A stretch of DNA of 64,000 nucleotides from Devosia soli (lineage in GTDB: Bacteria; Pseudomonadota; Alphaproteobacteria; Rhizobiales; Devosiaceae): positions 124,001 to 188,000 of the forward strand of contig NZ_LAJG01000022.1 in assembly GCF_000970455.1 (NCBI RefSeq). Reading direction: 5' to 3'. The translations under genes and the position numbers were made by a program. Shown here in pieces: positions 33,752-41,192 of this stretch (position 1 is its first letter; every line of letters begins with the position of its first letter). Below the pieces are notes generated by a model. That model made no database searches, was not told the origin of the DNA, and saw only the letters and a program-made list of their open reading frames with translations.

Positions 33752-36076
33752 ATGAGCGACCTAGATGACTTCAAGGCCACTTATTTCGACGAATGCTCGG
33801 AGCTGATGAATGAGCTCGAAGAGCAGTTCGCCGCGATCGAGGCGGGCGAACGCGACGCCGACCGGCTGAATGCGGTCTTCCGCGCCATTCATTCGATCAA
33901 GGGCGGCGCCGGTGCCTTCGGCTTTTCCGGCCTCGTGGGCTTTGCCCATGCCTATGAAACACTCCTCGACTATGTGCGCGATGGCCGGGTCGAGATGACG
34001 GACGATGTCGTCAGCCTCTGCATTCGCGCCAACGATATCGTTGCCGACCACATCAATGCCGCCCAGACCGGGGAACAACTCGATGCCGATTACGGCATGG
34101 AGGAAAAGCAGCGCTTCGACGCCATCGCGCGTGGCCAGAGCGGGCAGAGCGACGATGAATGGAGCGGCGAGATCATCGAGGAATTCGATATTGAATTCAC
34201 CCCCGTGCGCGTCGAGCTCGCTGTCGACAAGCACGAGCCCGAGGCCGCCCCGGCCCGCGCTGCAGAGCCCGATACGTTCGACGCCCCGCCTATGCCGATC
34301 GAGCCGGGGCACTGGGAAGTGCGCTTCACGCCCTACCGCCAGCTTTATGCGCGCGCCAATGATCCGCTCCTGCTGTTCCGCGAATTGGCAGCCCTGGGCG
34401 AATTCAACGTTCGCGCGCTTCTGACCGATATTCCCGCGCTCAGCGATTTCGAGCCTTTTGGCGTCTATTGCTCCTGGGAAATCACGCTCTTTGCGCCGGA
34501 CCTGACCGAAGCCGCCATTCGGGAAGTCTTTGAATTCGTCGATGGCGATTGCTCCATCGAAATCGTGTCGCTCGGCCACGCCGTGCCGCCGCCGGCCATT
34601 GCCGCGCCCGATACGCCTGCCGCCGCAGCGCCCAAGGCGCCGCAGCACGAGCTGATGGCCCTGACCGAGGACGAAGTTGCGCCGACGCCCACTGTTGCGC
34701 CGGCCGCCCCGTCGCCCGCTCCGGTTGCCGAGGTTCCCAAGGCCGATGAGCCTGGTCTCAGCTTTGCCGACTTGGCGAGCGAGATCGTCGCCACCGCGCC
34801 GCCGCGTCCGGTTCCGGTCAGTGCACCCAAGCCGCCTGCAGCGCCCAAGCCTGCGGCCCAGGCCGAAGGCGGCGAAGACGGCGGCAATCGCAGTGTCGGC
34901 GTACAGTCGATCCGCGTCGATCTCGACAAGGTCGACCGCGTCGTCAACATGGTCTCCGAGCTCGTCATCACTCAATCCATGCTGACCCAGCAGATGGATG
35001 AAAATCTTCGCGCCCGTTACACCGAACTGGTTCGTGGTCTCGAGGTTCTCGCCCAGACGACGCGCGGCCTCCAGGATTCGGTCATGGCCATCCGTGCCCA
35101 GCCGGTCAAATCCGTGTTCTCGCGCATGCCGCGCCTTGTGCGTGAACTCGCGACCAAGACCGGCAAGAAGATCAAGCTGGAAACGATCGGTGAAAACACC
35201 GAAATCGACAAGACTGTGATCGAGCAGTTGTCCGATCCGCTGACGCACATGATCCGCAACTCTGCCGACCACGGCATCGAGAGTCCGGAAAAGCGCAAGG
35301 CGATGGGCAAGTCGGAAATCGGTACCATCCGGCTTTCCGCCGAACAGGCCGGCGGCAATATCCTCATCATCGTCGAGGACGATGGCGCCGGCATCAACCG
35401 CGAAAAGGTGCTGCAGCTTGCCCGCGACAAGGGACTCGTTGCAGCCGACATGACCCCGACCGACGAGCAGATCGACCAGCTTATTTTTGCGCCGGGCTTC
35501 TCCACCGCCGATGCGGTTAGCGATATTTCCGGCCGCGGCGTCGGCATGGACGTCGTCTTGTCCAACATCAAGAAGATCGGCGGCTCCGTCCATGTCCGCT
35601 CCTGGACCGGCAAGGGATCGCGCATGACGCTGCGGCTGCCGCTGACGCTGGCGGTGCTCGATGTCATGCTCGTCAAGGTCGGCGAAAGTCCCTATGTGCT
35701 GCCGCTCTCCTCGATCGTTGAGACCATGCAGTGCTCCGGCGCCAATTTCGAGCGCGTTCCGTCCGGCGGCCAGGTGCTGCAGGTGCGCGGGGAATATGTG
35801 CAGGTCATCGATGTGGCCCAGCGCTTCTCCATGCATTCGACCAAGCAGCTCGACGATCGCTTCGTCGTGCTGTGCGAAAGCGAAGGCAGTCAGAAGGTGG
35901 CGCTGGTGGTGGACGATATCATCGGCCAGCAGCAGGTCGTCATCAAGTCGCTCGAAGAGAACTTCGAGCAGGTCGATGGCATTGCCGGCGGCACGATCCT
36001 TGGCGATGGCAATGTAGCGCTGATCGTCGACGTACAGGGCCTGCGCGCAACCCATATTCATCAGAAGGCGGCCTAG
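33752..36076 (+). CDS. cheA: chemotaxis histidine kinase CheA
   Basis: The 774-residue protein carries the full CheA order. The HPt domain has the phospho-histidine H47 in FRAIHSIKGGAGAF. A CheY/CheB-binding-type domain follows at about 190-275, then a Pro/Ala-rich linker at about 280-370. The dimerisation helix begins at RVDLDKVDRVVNMVSELVI. The ATPase has the N box DPLTHMIRNSADHGIE, VEDDGAGIN and GFSTADAVSDISGRGVGMDVV. The CheW-like domain ends the protein. It signals receptor occupancy to CheY1, CheY2 and CheB. The linker is long and low in complexity, as in other alphaproteobacteria. Confidence 0.97.
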   Translation: MSDLDDFKATYFDECSELMNELEEQFAAIEAGERDADRLNAVFRAIHSIKGGAGAFGFSGLVGFAHAYETLLDYVRDGRVEMTDDVVSLCIRANDIVADHINAAQTGEQLDADYGMEEKQRFDAIARGQSGQSDDEWSGEIIEEFDIEFTPVRVELAVDKHEPEAAPARAAEPDTFDAPPMPIEPGHWEVRFTPYRQLYARANDPLLLFRELAALGEFNVRALLTDIPALSDFEPFGVYCSWEITLFAPDLTEAAIREVFEFVDGDCSIEIVSLGHAVPPPAIAAPDTPAAAAPKAPQHELMALTEDEVAPTPTVAPAAPSPAPVAEVPKADEPGLSFADLASEIVATAPPRPVPVSAPKPPAAPKPAAQAEGGEDGGNRSVGVQSIRVDLDKVDRVVNMVSELVITQSMLTQQMDENLRARYTELVRGLEVLAQTTRGLQDSVMAIRAQPVKSVFSRMPRLVRELATKTGKKIKLETIGENTEIDKTVIEQLSDPLTHMIRNSADHGIESPEKRKAMGKSEIGTIRLSAEQAGGNILIIVEDDGAGINREKVLQLARDKGLVAADMTPTDEQIDQLIFAPGFSTADAVSDISGRGVGMDVVLSNIKKIGGSVHVRSWTGKGSRMTLRLPLTLAVLDVMLVKVGESPYVLPLSSIVETMQCSGANFERVPSGGQVLQVRGEYVQVIDVAQRFSMHSTKQLDDRFVVLCESEGSQKVALVVDDIIGQQQVVIKSLEENFEQVDGIAGGTILGDGNVALIVDVQGLRATHIHQKAA

Positions 36077-36091
36077 GGCCGATGCGAGTAA

Positions 36092-36110
36092 CGGCGGCCG
36101 CTGGCCGCCG
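36092..36110 (+). other. RNA hairpin between cheA and cheW
   Basis: CGGCGGCC (36092-36099) and GGCCGCCG (36103-36110) form a perfect eight-pair stem with a three-base loop. Outer bases (GGGCCG near 36076 and CGGCCC near 36122) can extend it. GAGTAA occurs on both sides as a direct repeat. No U-run follows, so it is more likely a stability or processing element than a terminator. Confidence 0.5.
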
Positions 36111-36152
36111 CAGTGAGTAACCGGCCCAAAGGGCGGCAGAAAGGCCAGACAA

Positions 36153-36641
36153 ATGGAAGCGCTCAGCCTCCGCGAAGACAATGGTGACAAGACGGCTCTT
36201 GCGGGCCAGAACACCCTGCAATTGATCGCCTTTTCCATCGGCGAACAGACCTATGGCGTCGAGATCACCACCGTGCGCGAAATCCGCGCCTGGAACGGCG
36301 CGACGCCCTTGCCCAATACGCGTGAATTCGTGCGCGGCGTCATCAACCTGCGCGGCACCATCGTGCCGATCTTTGATCTGCGTGCCCGCTTCGGCGATGG
36401 CCAGACCTCCCCGACCAAGAACCATGTGGTTGTGGTCATGAGCGTCGGCGACAAGTGGGTGGGCATCCTGGTTGACGCTGTCAGCGACATTCTCACCGTC
36501 AGCCGCGACGACATCCACAATGTGCCCGAAGGCAATGCCATCGACACCGAACTCCTCAACGGCATCGTCACCCATGACAGCCGCATGGTTGGCCTGATCG
36601 ACCTTCACTCAGTCGTCAGTGGCGCCAAGCTCGACGCATAA
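36153..36641 (+). CDS. cheW: chemotaxis coupling protein CheW
   Basis: The 162-residue protein has the two-barrel CheW fold: LQLIAFSIGEQTYGVEITTVREIRAW, then FVRGVINLRGTIVPIFDLRARFG, which is the conserved core, and WVGILVDAVSDIL. It joins receptors to CheA in the signalling array. It is followed by an intrinsic terminator, so the cheS-cheY-cheA-cheW unit ends here. Confidence 0.96.
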   Translation: MEALSLREDNGDKTALAGQNTLQLIAFSIGEQTYGVEITTVREIRAWNGATPLPNTREFVRGVINLRGTIVPIFDLRARFGDGQTSPTKNHVVVVMSVGDKWVGILVDAVSDILTVSRDDIHNVPEGNAIDTELLNGIVTHDSRMVGLIDLHSVVSGAKLDA

Positions 36642-36666
36642 GCAGAGCGCAAGTCAGTCGAAGATA

Positions 36667-36688
36667 AAGGCGCCGCAAGGCGCCTTTT
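36667..36688 (+). terminator. intrinsic terminator after cheW
   Basis: AAGGCGCC at 36667-36674 and GGCGCCTT at 36679-36686 form an eight-pair stem around GCAA, followed by TT. The position fits the end of the first che transcript. Confidence 0.85.
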
Positions 36689-36714
36689 GTTTGGCGTGGA
36701 GGCAAGGACCGGTG

Positions 36715-37272
36715 GTGAGCAAGCTCGTTGATGATTGGGTTTATGGCGGATTTCTTGCCGCGCTCATGCTCGCAATCAGCTCAATCGGTCTTGCTCGATA
36801 TCTGCCGTTGCCGCTCCTCTTGGTCTTTCTCATGATGCCGGCCTACATGCTCCATCAGGCAGAGGAGCATTTCGGCAACCGGCTTCGCGATTTCCTCGAT
36901 CGCGAGATCGGCGGTGGACGGTCCGTACTGACCAATTTTGACATCTTCGTCGTCAATGTGCCCGGTGTGTGGGCCCTTTTCGCCTTCTCCATGGCCCTCG
37001 CGGCTGCGGTCGATATCGGGTTTGGGCTTGTTCCAGCCTATGCCGCACTTCTCAATGTTCCGGCCCATGTGGCACCGGCAATAAAGATGAGGCGGTCCAA
37101 TCCCGGTCTTGTCACTGCTGTCCTCCTGTTATTGCCGCTCTCGGTCTGGCTGATCGCCGCCGTGAGCCTTAAGGGCGTCGCGTGGTATTGGCACGTTCTG
37201 GCGCTCGCCGTCGCGATCGGTGCTCATGGGCTTATTCTGTGGCATGCGGCGAGACGCTTGAGCCCGGGATAG
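36715..37272 (+). CDS. HXXEE domain membrane protein
   Basis: The 185-residue protein has about five or six hydrophobic helices. Between the first two is YMLHQAEEHFGNRL, carrying the H-x-x-E-E motif that defines the HXXEE family; members have unknown function. GTG at 36715 is chosen because AAGGA lies six bases upstream. The gene lies after the cheW terminator and is convergent with the CheT-like gene, so it is an insert in the che cluster rather than a conserved member. A metal-dependent membrane enzyme is a guess only. Confidence 0.72.
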   Translation: MSKLVDDWVYGGFLAALMLAISSIGLARYLPLPLLLVFLMMPAYMLHQAEEHFGNRLRDFLDREIGGGRSVLTNFDIFVVNVPGVWALFAFSMALAAAVDIGFGLVPAYAALLNVPAHVAPAIKMRRSNPGLVTAVLLLLPLSVWLIAAVSLKGVAWYWHVLALAVAIGAHGLILWHAARRLSPG

Positions 37273-37300
37273 AAAAGGGCGTAGGAGCGGATTCGAGGCG

Positions 37301-37654
37301 TCAGAACAGCTCGATTTCGCCGCTTGCGGCATTGGCGGCAACGCCTGAAAGCGCCGGCACACGAAGTTCATCGAGCGTCAGTCCCTGCCAGATCTCATCA
37401 TAGACGCTTTCCGGCGCGGTCGGGGGGAGCAGAGAAAACTGGCGGGCGGCAAGGGCCATGTTGCGGCAGCGCTGCTCGATGCGGTCCTGACCCTGAAGGG
37501 CGGTGACGATCATGTTCATCGCTTCGCGCACGGAGGCAGATTTGCTGGCATTGGCTTCGGTCAGAAGGTCGAGGGCTTCGGTAATGCCTTGGATCATGGC
37601 GGCGGACTGACGGGCAGTCTCGTCCAGCTCTCGTGCCAGTTTCTGCAGTGACAT
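37301..37654 (-). CDS. CheT/CheZ-like small chemotaxis protein
   Basis: The 117-residue protein is mostly helical. Residues 1-60 look like a long helix (SLQKLARELDETARQSAAMIQGITEALDLLTEA), followed by LQGQDRIEQRCRNM with D57 and Q61. CheZ dephosphorylates CheY with the same D-x-x-x-Q arrangement at the end of a helix. The S. meliloti che operon ends with a small gene, cheT, of about this size. Here the gene is divergent from cheD. The sequence beyond the motif is not readily aligned with CheZ, so the phosphatase role is inferred. Confidence 0.55.
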   Translation of the reverse strand: MSLQKLARELDETARQSAAMIQGITEALDLLTEANASKSASVREAMNMIVTALQGQDRIEQRCRNMALAARQFSLLPPTAPESVYDEIWQGLTLDELRVPALSGVAANAASGEIELF

Positions 37655-37749
37655 ACCGTCTATCCTTGAACCTACCGGATGACCCTAGCCCACTATTCCT
37701 AAACCGCTTCTTGCCAGTCGGGCAGCACAGCGGTTCTGCGCGGGTCGTG

Positions 37750-37766
37750 GTTAGCGTTTGGCTAAC
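37750..37766. promoter_or_regulatory. inverted repeat between the CheT-like gene and cheD
   Basis: GTTAGC at 37750-37755 and GCTAAC at 37761-37766 are perfect arms around GTTTG, followed by GAGTTAAAG. It lies 52 bases before cheD. The arms share the GCTAAC core with the box before cheS. Confidence 0.4.
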
Positions 37767-37817
37767 GAGTTAAAGCTAAGCTCGGAACGAATAGACCAGA
37801 CGGATACTCATAGACAA

Positions 37818-38408
37818 ATGGGTCAGAACAGCTCCCTGCCTCCCGAATTCGACAGAGGCGTTGTGACCACGGTCCACCAGGGAGATTGTCACGTGTCGGC
37901 AGCGCCTGACGTGACGTTTTCGACGGTCCTGGGGTCGTGCATTTCTGCCTGCGTCCGGGATCGCGTCGCCAATGTCGGGGGCATGAACCATTTTCTCCTC
38001 GCCGAACAATCCGGTTCAGCCAAGGACCGGTATGGGGCTTCGGCGCGCTACGGCGCCTTTGCGATGGAACAGCTCATCAACAAGGTGCTGTCGCAGGGCA
38101 CCGGCAAGAAATCCAACCTCGAGATCAAGGTTTTCGGCGGCGGCAAGATCAATTCTGCACTCGACGATGTCGGCGCCAAGAACATCGAGTTCGTCCGCCA
38201 GTTTCTAGCCGACGAAGGCTATGTCGCGGTGGGGACGGATCTCGGTGGCACCTATGCGCGGCGTGTGCTCTTCAAGCCCCATTCGGGCCGGGCTTTCATC
38301 AAGCGTCTCGATAGCGATGTGGGTGCAACGGTGGCGCGCGAGGAAATGGCGCTCGCCAGTCGCCGCGTCGTCGTGCCGGCGCCGGTCGACGATATCGAAT
38401 TGTTCTGA
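37818..38408 (+). CDS. cheD: chemoreceptor glutamine deamidase CheD
   Basis: The 196-residue protein has the CheD triad region: FSTVLGSCISACVRD with the nucleophilic Cys, the His in GGMNHFLLAE and the downstream Thr/Ser region. It deamidates Gln residues on chemoreceptors and helps set adaptation. ATG at 37818 is preferred; the frame extends back to a TTG at 37758. It is followed by cheR after 177 bases. Confidence 0.93.
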   Translation: MGQNSSLPPEFDRGVVTTVHQGDCHVSAAPDVTFSTVLGSCISACVRDRVANVGGMNHFLLAEQSGSAKDRYGASARYGAFAMEQLINKVLSQGTGKKSNLEIKVFGGGKINSALDDVGAKNIEFVRQFLADEGYVAVGTDLGGTYARRVLFKPHSGRAFIKRLDSDVGATVAREEMALASRRVVVPAPVDDIELF

Positions 38409-38585
38409 GTGTTCGTTTGCTCGCCACCAAATATTGGTGTGCGCCAGAGCCGCGAATTTACTCAATCTAAGGAATGATCCAGCCACTATCGTCTTCGCTC
38501 GACAGCCTGGCGCTCAAAGCGAAACAGACTTGCGTAGCGGCAACTTCGCCGCGGCGCCACGAGCGGAACGGTCGGGGAAGATTGC

Positions 38586-39431
38586 ATGGATCAGGGAGAG
38601 ATTTCCCTCAGCGAGCGCGAGTTTTCGCGCATCAAGAGTCGTGTCTATAAGGTCGCCGGCATTTCCCTCAGCGACGCCAAGCGCACTCTGGTGGTCTCGC
38701 GCCTTTCCAAGATCGTGCGGGCGCTCGGGCTCGGCAGTTTCGATGCCTATGTCGATTATCTCGAAAAAGGCGCATCGGCAGCGGACAGCCAGGAATTCGT
38801 AAACGCGCTGACGACCAATCTGACGCGGTTCTACCGCGAGGATCACCATTTCGATCATCTGCGCACTTATGTCGCCTCGCTGATAAGCGAGCGGCCACGC
38901 GGCTCCCGCCTTCGCATCTGGTCGGCCGGCTGCTCGACCGGGCAGGAGCCCTATACGATCGCGATGGACCTTCTCGGTGCGTTGCCCGAACTCAAGCGCT
39001 GGGATTTCAAAATCCTGGCAACCGACATCGATACCGCCGTGATCGCCAAGGCCGCACGCGGCATCTATCCTGAAAACGAACTTTCAGGGCTCAGTGCCGA
39101 GCGCGCGCGCCCCTTCCACAAGCTCAATGACGGCACGATCCAGGTGCCAGAGGCCGTGCGCGAACTGATTTCGTTCAAGCCTCTCAATCTGATCGCCGAA
39201 TGGCCGATGAAAGGGCCGTTCGACGCCATCTTCTGCCGCAACGTGGCGATCTATTTCGACAAGCCGACGCAGGGCATGGTGTTCGGCCGCTTCGGCAAAC
39301 TCCTTGCGCCCGAGGGCTTCCTCTATATCGGGCATTCGGAAAACCTTGGTTCGGGCGGCGAGGGTTTCCGCCTCGTCGGCAAGACCATTTATCAGTCCCG
39401 CACGGGCATGAAAAAACGAGAAGCAGCATGA
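38586..39431 (+). CDS. cheR: chemotaxis methyltransferase CheR
   Basis: The 281-residue protein has the N-terminal helical CheR domain (FSRIKSRVYKVAGISLSDAKRTLVVSRL) and a SAM-binding domain with LRIWSAGCSTGQEPYTIAMDL and IFCRNVAIYFDKPTQ. It methylates glutamates on the signalling domains of receptors. Three receptors in this window end in a CheR-docking type pentapeptide. Its stop overlaps the cheB start by ATGA. Confidence 0.96.
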   Translation: MDQGEISLSEREFSRIKSRVYKVAGISLSDAKRTLVVSRLSKIVRALGLGSFDAYVDYLEKGASAADSQEFVNALTTNLTRFYREDHHFDHLRTYVASLISERPRGSRLRIWSAGCSTGQEPYTIAMDLLGALPELKRWDFKILATDIDTAVIAKAARGIYPENELSGLSAERARPFHKLNDGTIQVPEAVRELISFKPLNLIAEWPMKGPFDAIFCRNVAIYFDKPTQGMVFGRFGKLLAPEGFLYIGHSENLGSGGEGFRLVGKTIYQSRTGMKKREAA

Positions 39432-40474
39432 CCATCAAGGTTCTGGTCGTCGACGATTCGGCGCTTATCCGCGAGGTGCTCGCGCGCATGCTGACCCGGG
39501 ACGGCGACATCACCGTCGTCGGCACCGCGACCGATCCGATCGAGGCGCGCGAAAAGATCAAGCAGCTCAATCCCGATGTGGTGACGCTCGACATCGAAAT
39601 GCCCAACATGAACGGGCTCGATTTCCTTGAAAAATTGATGCGCCTGAGGCCGATGCCGGTCGTGATGGTGTCGACGCTGACCAAGAAAGGCGCGAGTGAA
39701 ACATTGCTCGCTCTCGAACTTGGCGCGGTCGACTTCGTCGCCAAGCCAAGTGCCGAATTTGCCGGTGGGCTAGACGCCTTCGGCGCGGGTCTTCGCGACA
39801 AGATCCGCGATGCCGCCCGCACCGACGTGCGGGGCGCCGCCGTCCGTATCGAAGCGCCCAAGGTTGCGGTCAAGACTGCCGCCGCGCCCGAAGGCGCCTT
39901 GATCGCCATCGGCGCCTCGACCGGTGGCGTGGAAGCCATCCGCACCGTTCTGACCAATATGCCTGCCGATTGCCCGCCCATCGTTATTGCCCAGCACATG
40001 CCGGCCGGCTTTACCGGCCGCTTTGCTGCGCGGCTCGACGAGCTCTGCGCCCTGAAGGTGACGGAAGCGGAAGATCGCCAGCCGCTCGAACGCGGTCACG
40101 CCTATGTCGCGCGGGGCGACTATCACCTCCGCGTCGAGCGCTCCTCGGGGCAACTCAAGGCTCGCCTCAGCCAGGATGAACTCGCAAGCGGCCATCGTCC
40201 AAGCGTCGATGTGCTCTTTGAATCGGTCGCCAAGGCTGTCGGCTCCATGGCTGTCGGCGCGATCCTGACCGGCATGGGCCGGGATGGGGCGCGAGGTCTC
40301 AAGCTGATGCGCGATGCCGGCGCCTATACGGTGGGACAAAGCCAGGCCTCGGCACTGGTCTATGGCATGCCGCGCGTCGCTTTCGAAGAGGGCGCGGTGG
40401 TCGAGCAGGCGCCGGTCGAACTCATCGCCGGAAAGCTCGCCAATGCGCTTGTCCGCCTGCGGTCGGCAGCGTGA
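39428..40474 (+). CDS. cheB: chemotaxis response regulator methylesterase CheB
   Basis: The 348-residue protein has a receiver domain (VLVVDDSALIR, with the phospho-Asp in VVTLDIEMPNMNG) and a methylesterase domain with the catalytic Ser in IGASTGGVEAI, His in VIAQHMPAGFT and Asp in LTGMGRDGARG. When phosphorylated by CheA it removes methyl groups from receptors. The ATG at 39428 overlaps the cheR stop; a longer frame upstream lies inside cheR. Confidence 0.97.
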   Translation: MTIKVLVVDDSALIREVLARMLTRDGDITVVGTATDPIEAREKIKQLNPDVVTLDIEMPNMNGLDFLEKLMRLRPMPVVMVSTLTKKGASETLLALELGAVDFVAKPSAEFAGGLDAFGAGLRDKIRDAARTDVRGAAVRIEAPKVAVKTAAAPEGALIAIGASTGGVEAIRTVLTNMPADCPPIVIAQHMPAGFTGRFAARLDELCALKVTEAEDRQPLERGHAYVARGDYHLRVERSSGQLKARLSQDELASGHRPSVDVLFESVAKAVGSMAVGAILTGMGRDGARGLKLMRDAGAYTVGQSQASALVYGMPRVAFEEGAVVEQAPVELIAGKLANALVRLRSAA

Positions 40475-40588
40475 TCGAAACCCAGACTATCTGCGGGTTT
40501 GGATTGAGAGAATTGTAACCCTTGTTGCCTAGGATGGCTTGAAATACCGGGTCCCCCAGCCCCGGCGCTTAAGAGGTTTAAGAGATCC

Positions 40589-40978
40589 ATGCCCAAAGCC
40601 AGTGCTGTCAGCGTTCTGATCGTTGATGACCAGCAGTCCATGCGTGGCATCTGTAAGTACATTCTCAATCAGCTCGGCTTCAAGGAAATCACCGAAGCCA
40701 AGTCGGGCCGCGATGCCCTCGGCAAGCTTGAATCCACCAATATCGACCTGATCATTTCCGACTGGAACATGGACGATATCGATGGTCTGACGCTGCTCAA
40801 GGTTATCCGCAAGCACCCGAAAACCCAGGCAATGCCGTTTATCATGGCAACCGGCCGGTCTGACGCAGAGCAGGTGAAGGAAGCGATCTCGGCTGGTGTG
40901 AACAATTACATCATCAAGCCGTTCGACGTCTCGACAATGAAGAAGCGTATCGAAGCCGTCATCGGCGCGCTGACCTAA
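40589..40978 (+). CDS. cheY: chemotaxis response regulator CheY2 (motor-binding type)
   Basis: A 129-residue receiver domain with D13-D14 in LIVDDQQSMR, the phospho-acceptor D58 in IISDWNMDDIDG, the switch Thr in MATGRSD and Lys in IIKPFDV. The SDWNM sequence is typical of the CheY that binds the flagellar motor. A second CheY at 33360 lacks it. The gene is followed by a strong terminator and so closes the cheD-R-B-Y transcript. Confidence 0.95.
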   Translation: MPKASAVSVLIVDDQQSMRGICKYILNQLGFKEITEAKSGRDALGKLESTNIDLIISDWNMDDIDGLTLLKVIRKHPKTQAMPFIMATGRSDAEQVKEAISAGVNNYIIKPFDVSTMKKRIEAVIGALT

Positions 40979-41001
40979 GTTCATCGCTCAGCCAGTTCTT
41001 G

Positions 41002-41034
41002 AACGCCCGCAGCAAGGTCTGCGGGCGTTTTGCT
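41002..41034 (+). terminator. intrinsic terminator after cheY2
   Basis: AACGCCCGCAG at 41002-41012 and CTGCGGGCGTT at 41019-41029 form an eleven-pair stem around CAAGGT, followed by TTGCTTTTT. Confidence 0.9.
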
Positions 41035-41067
41035 TTTTGGCTTCGGAAGATACGGCCGTAATAAGTA

Positions 41068-41080
41068 GTTAAACCTAAAT
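41068..41080 (+). promoter_or_regulatory. TTAAACCTAAAT box before the first receptor gene
   Basis: GTTAAACCTAAAT lies about 113 bases before the GTG start of the receptor gene at 41193. Its core matches TTAACCTAAAT before the receptor gene at 46208 with one extra A. Confidence 0.4.
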
Positions 41081-41192
41081 ATGTAACGATTGCAGAAAGG
41101 ATTTGTCCGACCTGGTGGCGGTGCAACCGATGCTGGGGACGCAGCCGGGCACAACGCAAACAAGGCGGACCGGCTCTCGGGGGGAAGCAAGA

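Noticed and set aside
33761..36238. An 825-codon open frame on the minus strand across cheA
   Set aside because: It is the antisense shadow of cheA, whose CheA motifs are complete on the plus strand. High-GC codon bias leaves few stops in the opposite frame; the antisense protein has no family and is rich in Asp, His, Arg and Gly.
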